NCBI RefSeq assembly: GCF_001625215.2
Contig: NC_030386.2
Location: forward strand, 35,653,296-35,717,295
DNA: 64,000 nucleotides
Direction: 5' to 3'
Source: Daucus carota subsp. sativus
Lineage: Eukaryota > Streptophyta > Magnoliopsida > Apiales > Apiaceae
A model generated the notes under the pieces. It searched no databases and was not told where the DNA came from. It was given only the letters and a program-made list of their open reading frames with translations. Shown here piece by piece: positions 12,901 through 25,000 of the stretch. The translations under genes and the position numbers were made by a program. Every line of letters starts with the position of its first letter. The first letter of the stretch is position 1.

Positions 12901-15900
12901 CCGCTAAACTTATAAGCATGATAAATTAATTATGGACTCAAACTTACCTTATCCAACGTCCTGCCAAAGCTTATCTCCTCTGATGCAATAGTGTCCACGA
13001 TATGCTCTTCGTATTGCTTTAGCTCAGGAAAAACGTCGCCCATCACTTCCACCACAACCTTCACCAACCTGATTTTCATGATATGTTCATTGGCTTTGCT
13101 ATTGTGGAGGAATTGTAACTAGCATTTCGCTTATTTTAAGAAGTGGTGTCACATTGATATACTAGCAGCATTAGATCTATAACTTAAAGGGCTTACCCAT
13201 TAAAAAATCCTTTCTTAGCATTCAGGACTTCAGTGCCATAACGTACAGCCCGGCGAAGAATTCGTCTAAGAACATATTCTCGTCCTTCATTTCCTGCAAA
13301 AGTAAGATTACCATGAGGTAACAAAGCCAAACTGATCAGCTCTGTAATAGAAGGGGATATAAACTTCTACCAGTATGAAGATATACCACAAACTAGAAAA
13401 AACTAACTTACAATCTGTACAAGTATTTTTGCTTCTAGTTGACTATCTTAATGTGATATAATCTAAACATGGGTCATCTCCAATACAATAAGGTTTGAGT
13501 AGTCTTGCAAATAGCCAAAACAGCTGTCTTAAAAAAAATCAGTGTTAAGAAAACATTAAGAGAGGAGAGTGGCTTTTAGTTCTAGTTCAACCAGTACCAG
13601 ACGCCAGCATAAGCTGGAGTAGTTGACCCCAGGGAATCATAACTATAGACCCAGATCAATTAGGTTTAATAACGGGAGTAAAACATACCTTACTCCTCAC
13701 TTTGAACTTTCACAAGCATCTCGTAATTCATAATCTCAGCAATAAAGCTGGCTGCTTATTTAACAGTAATTAATAGGTAACTATACTATTATTCACGCAA
13801 ACTCGGGTTTCAATATTATGAAGACAATTTTACTAGAGAGTAGCAGACCACTTCTTTTTAAGCACTCTGAAATATAATTGTCCAGGAGAGGAAGAACTTC
13901 AATACAAAACAAAAAAATAGTAAAAAAGCCACCAGGCTGTAGTTAACAGGACCAAAACAAATTGAGCCTCTGCGGAGAAGTTCATATGTCAACAGAATTT
14001 AAAATATAAGTATCAGCTCGCCAACAAAAGAAGTCCAGAAAAAGATAGGCAACATGCTGACGAAGGCAAGTAATTATAGAACAACATAAAAAAAAAACAG
14101 CAATCAAAAAGTGACAGATGTCAACAAAGGCTTTTACCTGGATAAGAACCATCAGCAATCGCAAAGGACAGAGTTCTAATGTGATCAGCAACAACCCTGT
14201 AAGCCATGTCAACCTTGTCTACATCATCAGACCCAACTTTTCCTGAATATTGAGGAGCTCCAGTCGCCTTAATCATTGACAAAATAATTAGGGAGAAAAC
14301 AACAATTATACTCCAAACTTAATAAAAAAACTGAAATCTAAATTAATTTTCTATTGACTAATGGTGAATCAGACAGACAATTTCATTATGCAATGGATTC
14401 ACAGTAGAACAATCTATTTAGTTTTTTGGAACATAATTATGATAGTTTATAGGATCCATCTTTGTTTATTGGCAATTACTAATTTCAGAAACTTCTTTAG
14501 AACTAATAACCACAATTTGTTATGTGTTTATAGTACTTAGACCAAATGAGTACCTCCTGTTCTTAATGTAAGGAGAAAAATTAGATGACTGCCTAAGAAT
14601 AATAACAAATTATACAAACTACAAGACATGTCACATTCATGTGCAGACCCCAGGAACAATCACTGACTTTATCTTGGTTGAAACACTGCACATGTTTTTA
14701 TCCGAATGAAGAGAAGGTTCAAATGCACTGAAAAGCTAGCTTATGAGTTGGGAGCAAGTAAAACCTAATTCTATGAAGATATAGCAGTAGGCTAAGCACG
14801 TGGCCAAAACAAATAGCTCAACACGCTAGCACCACAAAACCAAAAACCAAAAAAAAAACATGGAAGTTTTATGATCATCGGGTCATTGTCGAGGACAGAT
14901 TTAAACTTTAGAAAACACAGCTCTTGATCATGTGACTTCAACAAAATTATAGTTGATCATATGCAGACACATATTAATCAAACGCATTTCATTTACTTGA
15001 TGAATTGAACAGAACATACTAATAAAGTGGTCTACATTGCATTGTCATCTTACCACCTCAATAGCTTTAAATATAGGTAAAAACACATCTGTGTCATAAT
15101 TGCTCATCTTGTTCTGCAGTATAGAGGTCAATCTTTCAAATCCCATTCCCGTATCAACGTGTTTGGCAGGTAAAGGCTTTAGCGAGCCATCCAATTCCCT
15201 ATTATACTGGCGCAGAAAAAAACTTACAAGGGAGTAAAAAGAGAAAAGTCTTTTTTATGCAAATTGTAGGACTAGCTTTGTTACAATTCAAAATGCTACC
15301 TGAATAAACACAAGGTTCCATATTTCAATTAATGTTGGATCATCATTATTAACCAGAGAAGCAGCATCACGATTTCCGATTCTGTCGAAATGTATTTCAG
15401 TACAAGGTCCACAGGGACCAGTATCACCCATCTCCCAAAAGTTATCCTGCACAAAGTTGCAGAGCAAAGAAAAAGATTAAGCTTCTATTTGGTATATGTT
15501 CTCACTAGTATAATGTCTACTATCACGGTCGGGCCTAGGTAAGAGCGGGTATTATCTGTCGAAAGAAAATTAGAACAAGCAATGACTTTTATGGCTTTAC
15601 CCCTAAGATTACATAGAACACATACAAATAGTACACTACCTAAACTCCAACCGAATTGAGAAAAAAGTAAGCCCTTGAGGATTTTATAAACCTTAAAAAC
15701 ATATCAATATCACAACACAGATCTCTCTACTTCAAGTTTTTACAGATCTCTACATCAGGTTAGAAACACTTTCACATGTTTCAATGACTATTTAAACACT
15801 TATAGTTCCAAAAAGTGAGATACCTAAATTGGACACGACACTATTAATGATTCTTCGGAAACCCGACAAAACATTGATTTTGTTATGTAAACAATACAAA

Positions 15901-17595
15901 GACACGAGATGCTTTAATCAAGAAAGAAAAACAAAGGGTAGAAAACCTAATATGAAGCTCTTACCTTACAACCAAATGGTAATACGCGTTTCTCTGGAAG
16001 ATATTTGAGCCACAAAGCCTTGGCTTCAGTATCAGGGTCAAGGCCAGACTTTTCATCACCACCAAAATAGGTAGCATATATTCGATCTTCAGGTAATTTG
16101 TACACCTGATATCAGTAACCATCAAGAAACTAATGTCTGGCTTTTGCTCATATATTATATATTGTAGCTCAATTTGTTAACCAAAAAAGATTAGAACATG
16201 CCTTGGTGAGAAGCTCCCATGCCCACGAGATCGCCTCGGCTTTAAAATAGTCCCCAAAAGACCAATTACCAAGCATCTCAAAGAAAGTGTGGTGATAAGT
16301 ATCTTTACCAACATCATCCAAATCATTATGTTTCCCACCAGCTCTTATACACTTCTGTGTATTGCAAGCACGTGTTAGCTTACTCAACTGAGTGTTGGGA
16401 TCAGCAGTTCCTAAAAAGATAGGCTTGTATTGATTCATCCCTGCAACGAAACCCCAATATAAAACATCAAATAACAATTCAACACTCTAAACACATAAAA
16501 ACCTGTCAAAATAATCCAAAAACTTCACCACATAATCTTCAACATACTATAACAGAAAAATAGACATCAATTAAACACTATAAACTATAGATTTAAAATA
16601 TATAAATAAACTTCAAATATATATATACAATGGCAATTGCTCAAATAGAAACCACTAAAATAAAAACTAAAATGGAAACCAAGAGAAACTATACCTAAAT
16701 GATCTCACCTAAATGATCTCACCTACCCCCTATATGTCATCACCCACCTAGGGCCCACCCTCACCCCACTCAATCTACCCCGGGCCCGCTAGGGCCTCGC
16801 CAAGGCTCATCACAGGCCCTGGACAGACTGCAGACAATCTTAAAGAGCCAAGCCTTGGCCCCACCATGGTCCCACTAGGCCCCGACCCGGCCCTATTAGG
16901 CCCTACTTAGACCCGTCTAGGCCCATCTCGGGGTCCATCCCCGGTCCCAAAACCGGTATCATTCTACTTAATCGCATTGGTTTCTGTTTAGTTTCTATTC
17001 TAGTAGTTTCTATTGGAGTAGGACCCTATATATATATAACTCTCACCATTCCTAAATAGTAAAAATCCATCAATTCAACCTCAATTTAAACCGTGAATAA
17101 CAATTCACAACTGTCGATAAAAACATAACTAAATAAATTTCAACGTGCTGAAACAGTAAACAGCTAACTATGAACTTCAAAACTTTACTACAAAGATCAC
17201 AAACAACACAAATTACAACACTATCACACAGTAAAAACCAATAGATTACCACAGTAAAACCAAAATCACTTGAAAAACATCACGCACAACAGACCTGCGT
17301 TAGCGAAGAGCAGAGTAGGATCATTGTGAGGAACAACAGGGCTGGATTTCCAATTAACATGCTGCTTATCTTCGAAAAACTTGATAAAAGTGTCGCGAAC
17401 TCGATTCGCTGGCCACTCGATTTCCTCGGAGCCCATGGAATTGGTGATTGGAGATTGCGAGGCGCGGCGGAGAAAAGCCCTAATCGGGAAGCAAAACGAC
17501 GTCGGAGAGAGGGGAAGTGATAAGAGAGAATGAGGTGGAGGCGCTGAAGTGAAACTAAAGGGTCTGCTTAAACTCAACGCCCAAGTGCTTCTCAT
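6931..17595 (-). CDS. ALATS: Alanyl-tRNA synthetase, likely mitochondrial and cytosolic forms
   Basis: Class II synthetase charging tRNA-Ala. Twenty-three exons, all in phase, give 1002 residues: 17595-17295, 16440-16202, 16105-15965, 15446-15300, 15206-15054, 14267-14138, 13293-13197, 13068-12948, 12121-12062, 11739-11689, 11617-11522, 11222-11124, 10740-10618, 10019-9876, 9349-9278, 9195-9120, 9044-8902, 8796-8688, 8608-8421, 7867-7778, 7681-7505, 7428-7255, 7008-6931. Visible: N-terminal catalytic core ([36 protein letters not shown]), editing/zinc site HTCTH (647-651) with CGGTH (766-770), and a C-terminal coiled and Gly/Lys-rich domain (GKGGGGKGG). The first Met adds a 53-residue Arg/Ser/Pro-rich presequence; a second in-frame Met at 17436 (MGSEEIEW) gives the 949-residue cytosolic length. 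Plant ALATS is known to be dual-targeted by alternative initiation. Intron 2 is GC-AG. Confidence 0.97.
16639..17023. mobile_element. GC-rich element with long imperfect terminal inverted repeats
   Basis: Lies in intron 1 of ALATS. About 45-bp ends are inverted copies: left CAAATAGAAACCACTAAAAT..., right on the minus strand CCAATAGAAACTACTAGAAT..., both ending GAAACCAA. The 16720-16960 core is strikingly GC-rich for this window and full of GGCCC/AGGCCC words. No ORF, no clear target duplication. Probably a Mutator-like or other non-autonomous DNA transposon. Confidence 0.7.
17434..17436 (-). other. ALATS: Second in-frame start codon of ALATS (cytosolic form)
   Basis: ATG beginning [15 protein letters not shown], 53 codons after the first Met at 17595. 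The catalytic domain starts right after it, so this start yields a protein without the targeting presequence. The use of both starts is inferred from the known plant gene. Confidence 0.8.
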
Positions 17596-17599
17596 CCAT
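17555..17599 (-). other. Short upstream ORF overlapping the ALATS first start
   Basis: An out-of-frame ATG at 17599, four bases before the first in-frame ATG at 17595, opens a 14-codon frame ([14 protein letters not shown]) ending in TAG at 17555. Scanning ribosomes would meet it first. It could lower use of the mitochondrial start and favour downstream initiation at 17436. Confidence 0.55.
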
Positions 17600-17664
17600 C
17601 CGTCCGTTGGCAAGTGTGTGTATTCTATTTATATATTCTCACAATTTTTTAGTATTAAGATGTA

Positions 17665-17945
17665 CTCCCTCCGTCCCACCCATTTCTTATCGAATGGGTT
17701 GGCACGGAGGTTAAGAAATATGTATAAAATAGTGGAAAACAGAAAAAAAAAATGGGTAAAGTGGTGGGACCCATTGGTTTTTAATGTATAAAAAGTAGAT
17801 AGTGGAGTAAAAGTAGTGTGAAAAGGAAAGAAAAGTGGAGAAGTGGTGGGACCCATTGACTATTTTTGGTAAGTTTTGAAATGTAAAGAATTGGATGGGA
17901 CATCCCAAAAAGGAAAATGTAAAGAAATGAGTGGGACGGAGAGAA
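17665..17945. mobile_element. Stowaway-type MITE (281 bp)
   Basis: Ends CTCCCTCCGTCCCAC (left) and, on the other strand, TTCTCTCCGTCCCAC, flanked by TA on both sides (17663-17664 and 17946-17947), the hallmark of Stowaway/Tc1-mariner MITEs. It starts 70 bp upstream of the first ALATS ATG, so it lies in the promoter or 5' UTR. Confidence 0.92.
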
Positions 17946-18209
17946 TAAGATTCTGGTGGATTTGTGTTTATCATGGTTTTTAGGGTTTACCTTTTTTTCC
18001 CAGCATACAGTAGTTTCATAAAATCAAGAAAAACAATATGCCGATTTATGCATCGTAGAAAAAAAAAATCAAATTCACCGTTTTAATATATATTCATATT
18101 TAATATGAAAATAAAACAATCTATGATTTATACTCCCCCTTCTTTTTATTTTTTTATATTCTTTTTAGATGTGCTAGTCTCAAAAACTTTTCGAAAATAG
18201 TAAATATAT

Positions 18210-18620
18210 GAGTAAAGTTCAATGGAGTACATAATATATTGGAGTATTGGAGTACAAAGTTATATAAAATGTAATCTATTCATTTAAATTTCAATTTTTT
18301 TGTTCAATAATATTCGTAAACATTTAATAACCTGCAGATTATGTTCTACACAACATAAACATTGTAATCAAAAGGTAGAATAATGACTTTTATAAATTAC
18401 AAGACTCTATGTTCTGCAATATAACTAATAAGCAGAACAATAATGTTAATACTTGTTAAAGTTGAAGGATATTAAAGATTGATAGACAATTATGTGCAAG
18501 ACAACTCATAAATGATAGATTGTATATAAATTTGTATAATCAAATATATTATTTATGATTAAACTTAAAAATTAAAAACTTGTACTCCAATGTTTTTATG
18601 TACTCCATAGAACTTAACTC
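18210..18620. mobile_element. MITE of an unnamed family, copy A (411 bp)
   Basis: About 40-bp terminal inverted repeats: left GAGTAAAGTTCAATGGAGTAC then repeated TTGGAGTA words, right the reverse of GAGTTAAGTTCTATGGAGTAC. Highly similar along its length to copy B at 32404..32792. A GTTCTGC...GCAGAAC hairpin (near 18411) is conserved in both. Non-coding. Confidence 0.85.
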
Positions 18621-19078
18621 TATTAATTATATAAAAATAAAAACTAACCTGCCCAACTATCACTTTAAAAAAAAAATCTCTATTATGAAATCATATTTAT
18701 TTAATTAACTCTTTTTTAACTATTGGCTTAGAATTTTTGAGACGAAATTTCAATTAATTCGCTTTTATTTTCTTTGCTTCCCTTTTTCTCACTTTTTGAG
18801 TCAAAATTTTATTAACTCACCTATCTCTTCAGTTATTTCCGAAAAAACTTGCAAAAATAAAAATATGAGTGCAAGTTTAATTATTAGTTTCCTTTGTTTG
18901 GAGGACAGGAATCGGGAGCAGGGTTATTACTTTACCAGAGGATCTCCAAACGGTGCAAAAGTCTTGTTTCTTAAATACAGATACACAAGTATTTCCGAAA
19001 CATAACCTATGAACACAGGTACAAAGGCAAGACTGATAGGAAGAGACCTAAACTAGAATTATTTAGTATCTACTAATG
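18621..19078. other. Region downstream of ORC3, no gene seen
   Basis: AT-rich; should contain the ORC3 3' UTR. Short open frames lack any recognisable similarity. Confidence 0.5.
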
Positions 19079-22000
19079 TTACAGTCCAAAAGCCACTCTC
19101 TGCACATAATCAGGGCGCCTCTTACTAGGCATCCTTAGAAGTCCTGTAATTTGGAGCTCCATAACTGCCCTGCAGAACCGTGCTCTATACAATTAAAGTT
19201 AAAGATTTCAAAATTAACACTTCAACAACATGCATACATGCAAGGGGTGCCAAAGCTTCTATCTTATTAGTTACTATTACTTAGTGAATTGACATTTCCA
19301 ATTAATTCCCTCTTTTACTAAATGTACAATACATAATGCCACATACTTAACTACAAAAACTTCACAGGGATAGAGGATGTGAATGCTAGAACTTTAATCA
19401 GGGTTGGGATCCAAGATATAGGGCAAAAATTATATGATATGTAGCTGATAAATATGATGCCACAGGAATCACCATACTTTGATGTAACTGGTGCTTAACC
19501 ATAAACATATTATTTTTCTATCATTTACATTTATGTTTCATGTTTAAATTAAAACTACGTAGCTAGTACGTTGCAGGTAAGAGTGGTAGTAAAGCATGCC
19601 GTTACGGGTGGATCATAATTATAATAACTTCTAACAAGAACATGGCATGACTAAAAAATATCCCCAGATTTTGTATGCATGATAAAACATGAGATAGTAT
19701 TCTGAAGGATACTGTAGTGATGCTCCATTTATTGCTTGAGGTTCAACAGCACTCTTTCTTTTCTTAGGTGATGGTGACTGCTTTAGCCTCTGCTTCGATT
19801 TAGTAGATAAGCAGATGGTAGCTTTAAAAGATTGATACCAGTCATGCAGATTGATAAGGTCACCATGTTCTTGAGCCAGTGCATACCTATCATAAATAAA
19901 CAACACACACATCCTTCAAACGACGACTTCAACTTCAGCCTAAAATATGATACCACGAACATCACCATAGAAAATTAGAAATAATTTTAAGAACTGATAC
20001 CAAAGTCTAAGACCACTACAGAGACTTAAGAAAACAAGGTGATATTAATTACCAAACAATACCCAGTATTTATAAGGACATAACAGCATAAAATAACTCT
20101 AAAATAGATAGAGCATTATAACAAATTATAGGTACACACGATAAATTGGAAAGTGATATTAATATCAGAGGATGACTAGCCTATTTGTAGAGGGAGAACA
20201 TATGGAAAGAGCAACAAGGATAGTAGTTCTCAATTTTCATTATCTCACCACTGCAAATATAACAGGAAGACCTAATTGAGATATATTATCTGTAATTTAC
20301 TTGCTAGAATTTGTATGCATTCCAGCATGAAACCTTAAGGCTATAAGCGCTACTTATTCACATCAAGTACAGATAAGGTCTCTATGGTTCACATATAGTA
20401 TGAGTGAACACAATCAATACAAGAGAATAAGCTTGCCAAGATTACTAACTCATCATCCTTTAAACCACTCCATATAAAATCATTTCCGGATATTTTAAAG
20501 TCCCCTGCTGCAGAGACCAACATGTTTTGTTGGACCAACATGTTTTGTTGGACCAACATGTTTTCTTTCTGTCATCAGAACAAAGATGACTTTTATTACA
20601 ATAACAAGGTCTCTTATTCCAGATTAGGAAAAAATCACTTAGGAGAAACACAATTAATCTTACATAATTGATGTATCATGCATGGATGGCAATGGTGTGT
20701 TGCAATTTACTCTGCAACAACTACACTTGAGAAATTTATACGACTCAAGAAGATCAGCTTGAATTCTTCTTCTAGGGTCTCCTGTAATGTTCTATTTCAC
20801 GCAGAGAGATAAACACAAGATATCAGTTTTCAGTAACATCATGATTCGATTAACTTCACAGATAATTAGAAAAAAAGTAAATAAATAATAATGTTATCAT
20901 ATGCAGAAGCCAGAGAGTAAGCATACTACAATTAGCCATAATCTAAAAACTTTGGTAATTACAAGACATAATCATAACAATAAGGTTTTACTCTTTATTT
21001 ACATAAGTCTATATGACATGACCAACTATTATATTTCTTGTAGGTAAGAAGTAATATAATCTTCATGATAATCTTAATTATAATATGGCCCCTTTAGCAG
21101 CTCCAAGATTGATTAAGACTGATGTATAGACTATATCGTATATACACACAAAAACAGAAAAAAAATAAATTAAAACATGATATTGGATAAGATTATTAAA
21201 AGCTTCCCTTTATGTTCAGTAAATTGAACTGTAAAGTTCTCCTATATTTTTGTCAAGTATAAAATCTCTCAAGGTCTTGGTTGGTCATAAAGATTATATG
21301 AAGCCTGAACTAGTGGTTATTCTTTTTCTATTATATAATAAATCCAAAAACTGAACAGACAAAGTTAAAAACCTACCGACTGAAGTTTATCAACATTCTT
21401 GAAGCAGAGAATCTCATGAAATGGTATGCACTCCATAGGCTGCATATAATCCCTGGTACATGAGAAAAATTAGGGATAAAATATCACACACTGAATGGCA
21501 TACAACAAAAGAGCACAGCAACTAATTTCATGATAGAGTGACCTCAAATATAAACCCGAAATGTCAAATTTAGAACTTTATATGGTTTTATTCGCCTAAC
21601 AAACAGTTTTCTTTACAGATTGGAGTTAAAATACAAAACTAAGTGAAAGGTGCTAGAATTATATTGCTGTAAAGTTACTGCAGCCTGTACATCCTCTGTC
21701 AAGAGTGTGAAAGATATATTCAAACAGGAAGGAATATTAAATTACGAAAGAAATATGTTTGACTTATTTAACAGATGCGTAACTTTACAGAAGATTATGC
21801 TGCCTAGAAGTGGATATTTTACCTTACCATGGAACCTATTAAGGTAGCAGCTCTCACATTTAAAGCTTGTGCGTCTCTCTCTGTATGAGTATAGTTTCGA
21901 CTTGTATGCCTCCTGTAGCATCAAGATTTTTGAGAGAGTGACACGGCAAATGCATATTACTTTATAAGTCCTTATTATTACATTTAATTACTTAACTTTT

Positions 22001-25000
22001 TTCATTTGATACTATAATTGTTTAATTTATTTTCTTATTTTCTTTTGAAGAAATTGAAAAATTACAAGTGATTGAACAAAGATTAGTCGAAGCTTATTTA
22101 AGAACATCTGTATAATCCTACCAAGTCACAGGCAACTTTCCTTCTAAAAGGGGAAGTTAAATATTTTGACTAGTTAGTGGAAGAAATAAAGGCCAATTTT
22201 ACAAAGACTAATAATAAAATATAATTTTAGGAGGCTATTATTGTTTCCTTTTCTTTCTTTTTTTTCTCTCAGAGAAGGTAGAAATTTAAAAGCATTTTTT
22301 TTATATATTTTTTGTATTTTCTTGCTTATAAATTAAGAGAGGAAAATCGGGACGAGCAATTCTAAACCAAGATGATTATAGATCAAGTATGCTATTAAGC
22401 GCACGTTTAAATATGTTATAAGTGGAGACCGTTCCCTTGCAGTGACTTCCATTTTGTAAAAACAACTATTATAAATAAATAATGTGGTCGAGAATAGTAG
22501 ACCAGTATGAACTCAAGTCCTTGGCACAATCAAAAGTACAAGATTACCTGGATATGTTGGTCAATTCCCGGTTTACATTCTTGCTATCATCAATTTTTGA
22601 CAGGCACTGTAACTCTTTCACTTTCTCCTGGATCTAAGGCATGCACATTATTCAGATATCATACAGATGACTCAACATCAGCGTTTATACTGGAAGTAAT
22701 CATATTTGTAATAAGAAAAATCAAGCTAAAAAAGAGCACTGTAAAGGAGATTGAACTTGCAGAGGCGCATGCATACACCTTGGTTGGATTCTAAGCATAT
22801 CCCTTGCATTTATGTGACCATCTCTATCGATTGATTAGTCTCATTCTTGGTCAACATCACACAACTACTACCGTGTTCTTAGTTTAAACTTTGAAAAGAT
22901 GTCTGTATAAGAATAAAAATAACTCAAATATAGGCTTAGTTTAATGATACCGTAAACCTAACAAATGTTACTTTATGCATTTTGGATCTAAATACTAGTA
23001 TTAAAAAAGAAAAGTGTCATTGAGTGAAAAGAGTCTAAAAAGCATATACTTTTTCCTCGTATTTCAGATTTACTACTCTAGAATATCACCTTTCTCTTAA
23101 CCCTTCACACACTATCACTAGCTGATATCTCACTTTTTCCCCCAAAAAAACATACCACATTCACAATTTTCTTCCTTCTTTTCATTTAGTCCTACTTGTT
23201 TTCTATTTACTATACAATCCACAAGAACATTTGACATAAAATAGTTCAAATTTCAATAGTATTTTTAAAACCACCAGTCCACTACAGAGGATGGAATAAT
23301 AGGCCTACTAAAAGTTCTATGGAAGTATCACATAGAAAAAGGAATCAGACAAGATATTACCTCAGTGAGACCCTCACTAAGTGCTTCCCAGCTATCAAGC
23401 AACTGGCACAAAGCTACTGGAGACGAATCCCTAATCAAACAAAAAATCGAGCATCCTTATTACATATGTTAAGGAGCTACATCCAGTAACAAGATTGTAA
23501 GCAGAATGAATACAGCAAGGATGGGTCAATGGCATGTGCTCCATTGTAACAAGTGAGAATCCGTACAATCAAATCTTGCACATTTCAGGTGCTTAATATT
23601 TTATTTAGTTATTTAGGTGGTGCGTCCCTTATGAGGAAAATGTACTCAGAAAGCATTCAATAACTCCCACCAAAAACAGATATGTCAAGAATAACATGTA
23701 ACGAATCTAAGCAACAAAAAGTCTTGTTTAATTACAAAAGGCAAACACCCATCACCTACCTCACCTTGCGAATTGCTTGAAATATGGAGCCACCCATGTG
23801 CATGATATCCTCAGGCACTTTTAACTTGTCATCTAATACTGAATGAAGATCAGATGCTCTAGTGTCCCATAACTCTGAATCAAGCGCTTCACAGTACAAG
23901 TCCAACAGACTGATTTTATGATGCTTTCCAACTTCGTACAAACACTGAAGAAAAAACTACTTTTAAAGAACAGATTCTTTTCAAAGGTGCTGCATGTCTA
24001 ATTAATTCTAAGACTTAAGAAGATAATAATTTTACCCATGTCAAATGCCGTAAAATTTTATATATTATGATGATTTAAGAAATATAATTTCTATCATTCA
24101 GATGAGAAAACCTAATTTAGCATTCTTATGGAATAATTGTGTAGCAACAAATAGCTCTGAATCAAAACATTGAGTGATTTTATGAGAATGGGCAATATTG
24201 GAACCCGCCCTTAGGTACAAAAAGTGTTAAATTACCAACTCTTGCAGAACCTTAAGCTGAAAGGAAAAGGCCACTAATAAGGCTTATACTTTAACACTCC
24301 CCTCGACTCATATGTCCATTTTGATATTAAAAAGTAGACCACGAGAAGCCATCTTAAGGAATTAACCTATTATATTGTCCAATTTATTTGGAGATTTAAA
24401 GGGTACATGGGATCAAACTCTAAACCACTTAATGTACCTAATAGAAAAATGTCAAATGCATGTATACATTTTATAGAACTAGTTTGCCTTTAAATATGGA
24501 CATACAACTATTTTAAGTTCATGAAAGATGATTAGAAGGAAGAACTGTTGTCATGGGAATATAATTCACAACTGTAGCCTTGATTGCCTTTTTCTATATA
24601 TGAAAAAAATGTGGCATACTCGTATAACAAAATAGGGGTGGACATCAGTGGGTACAAGTTAAACTTATAATTCATTAATCAGTGCTTCTGATCTAAGAAT
24701 GGCCGGATTTCTTACCAAATTTTGATTCAATAAGTTTCTACCTGCTGCAGCCATCTCTGCCTTTAGTTAATAAAAAGCACTATTTTTAGTTCTGCTTATA
24801 ACTCACAAAGTCAATATAGTCACTGAAACTAGATTACTAAAGACAATATAGCATTAGTATATGTTTCAGTGGGAATTTAAGAATGTATATCCTTGGGAGG
24901 ATTATCTCGAAGATAGAAAATAAGTTAACCTTGTATCAAAAGTAAGAGGGATTTAAAAGTTTGAGGTCTTACCAGAAGTACAGAGCTCCATAACTTCTGT

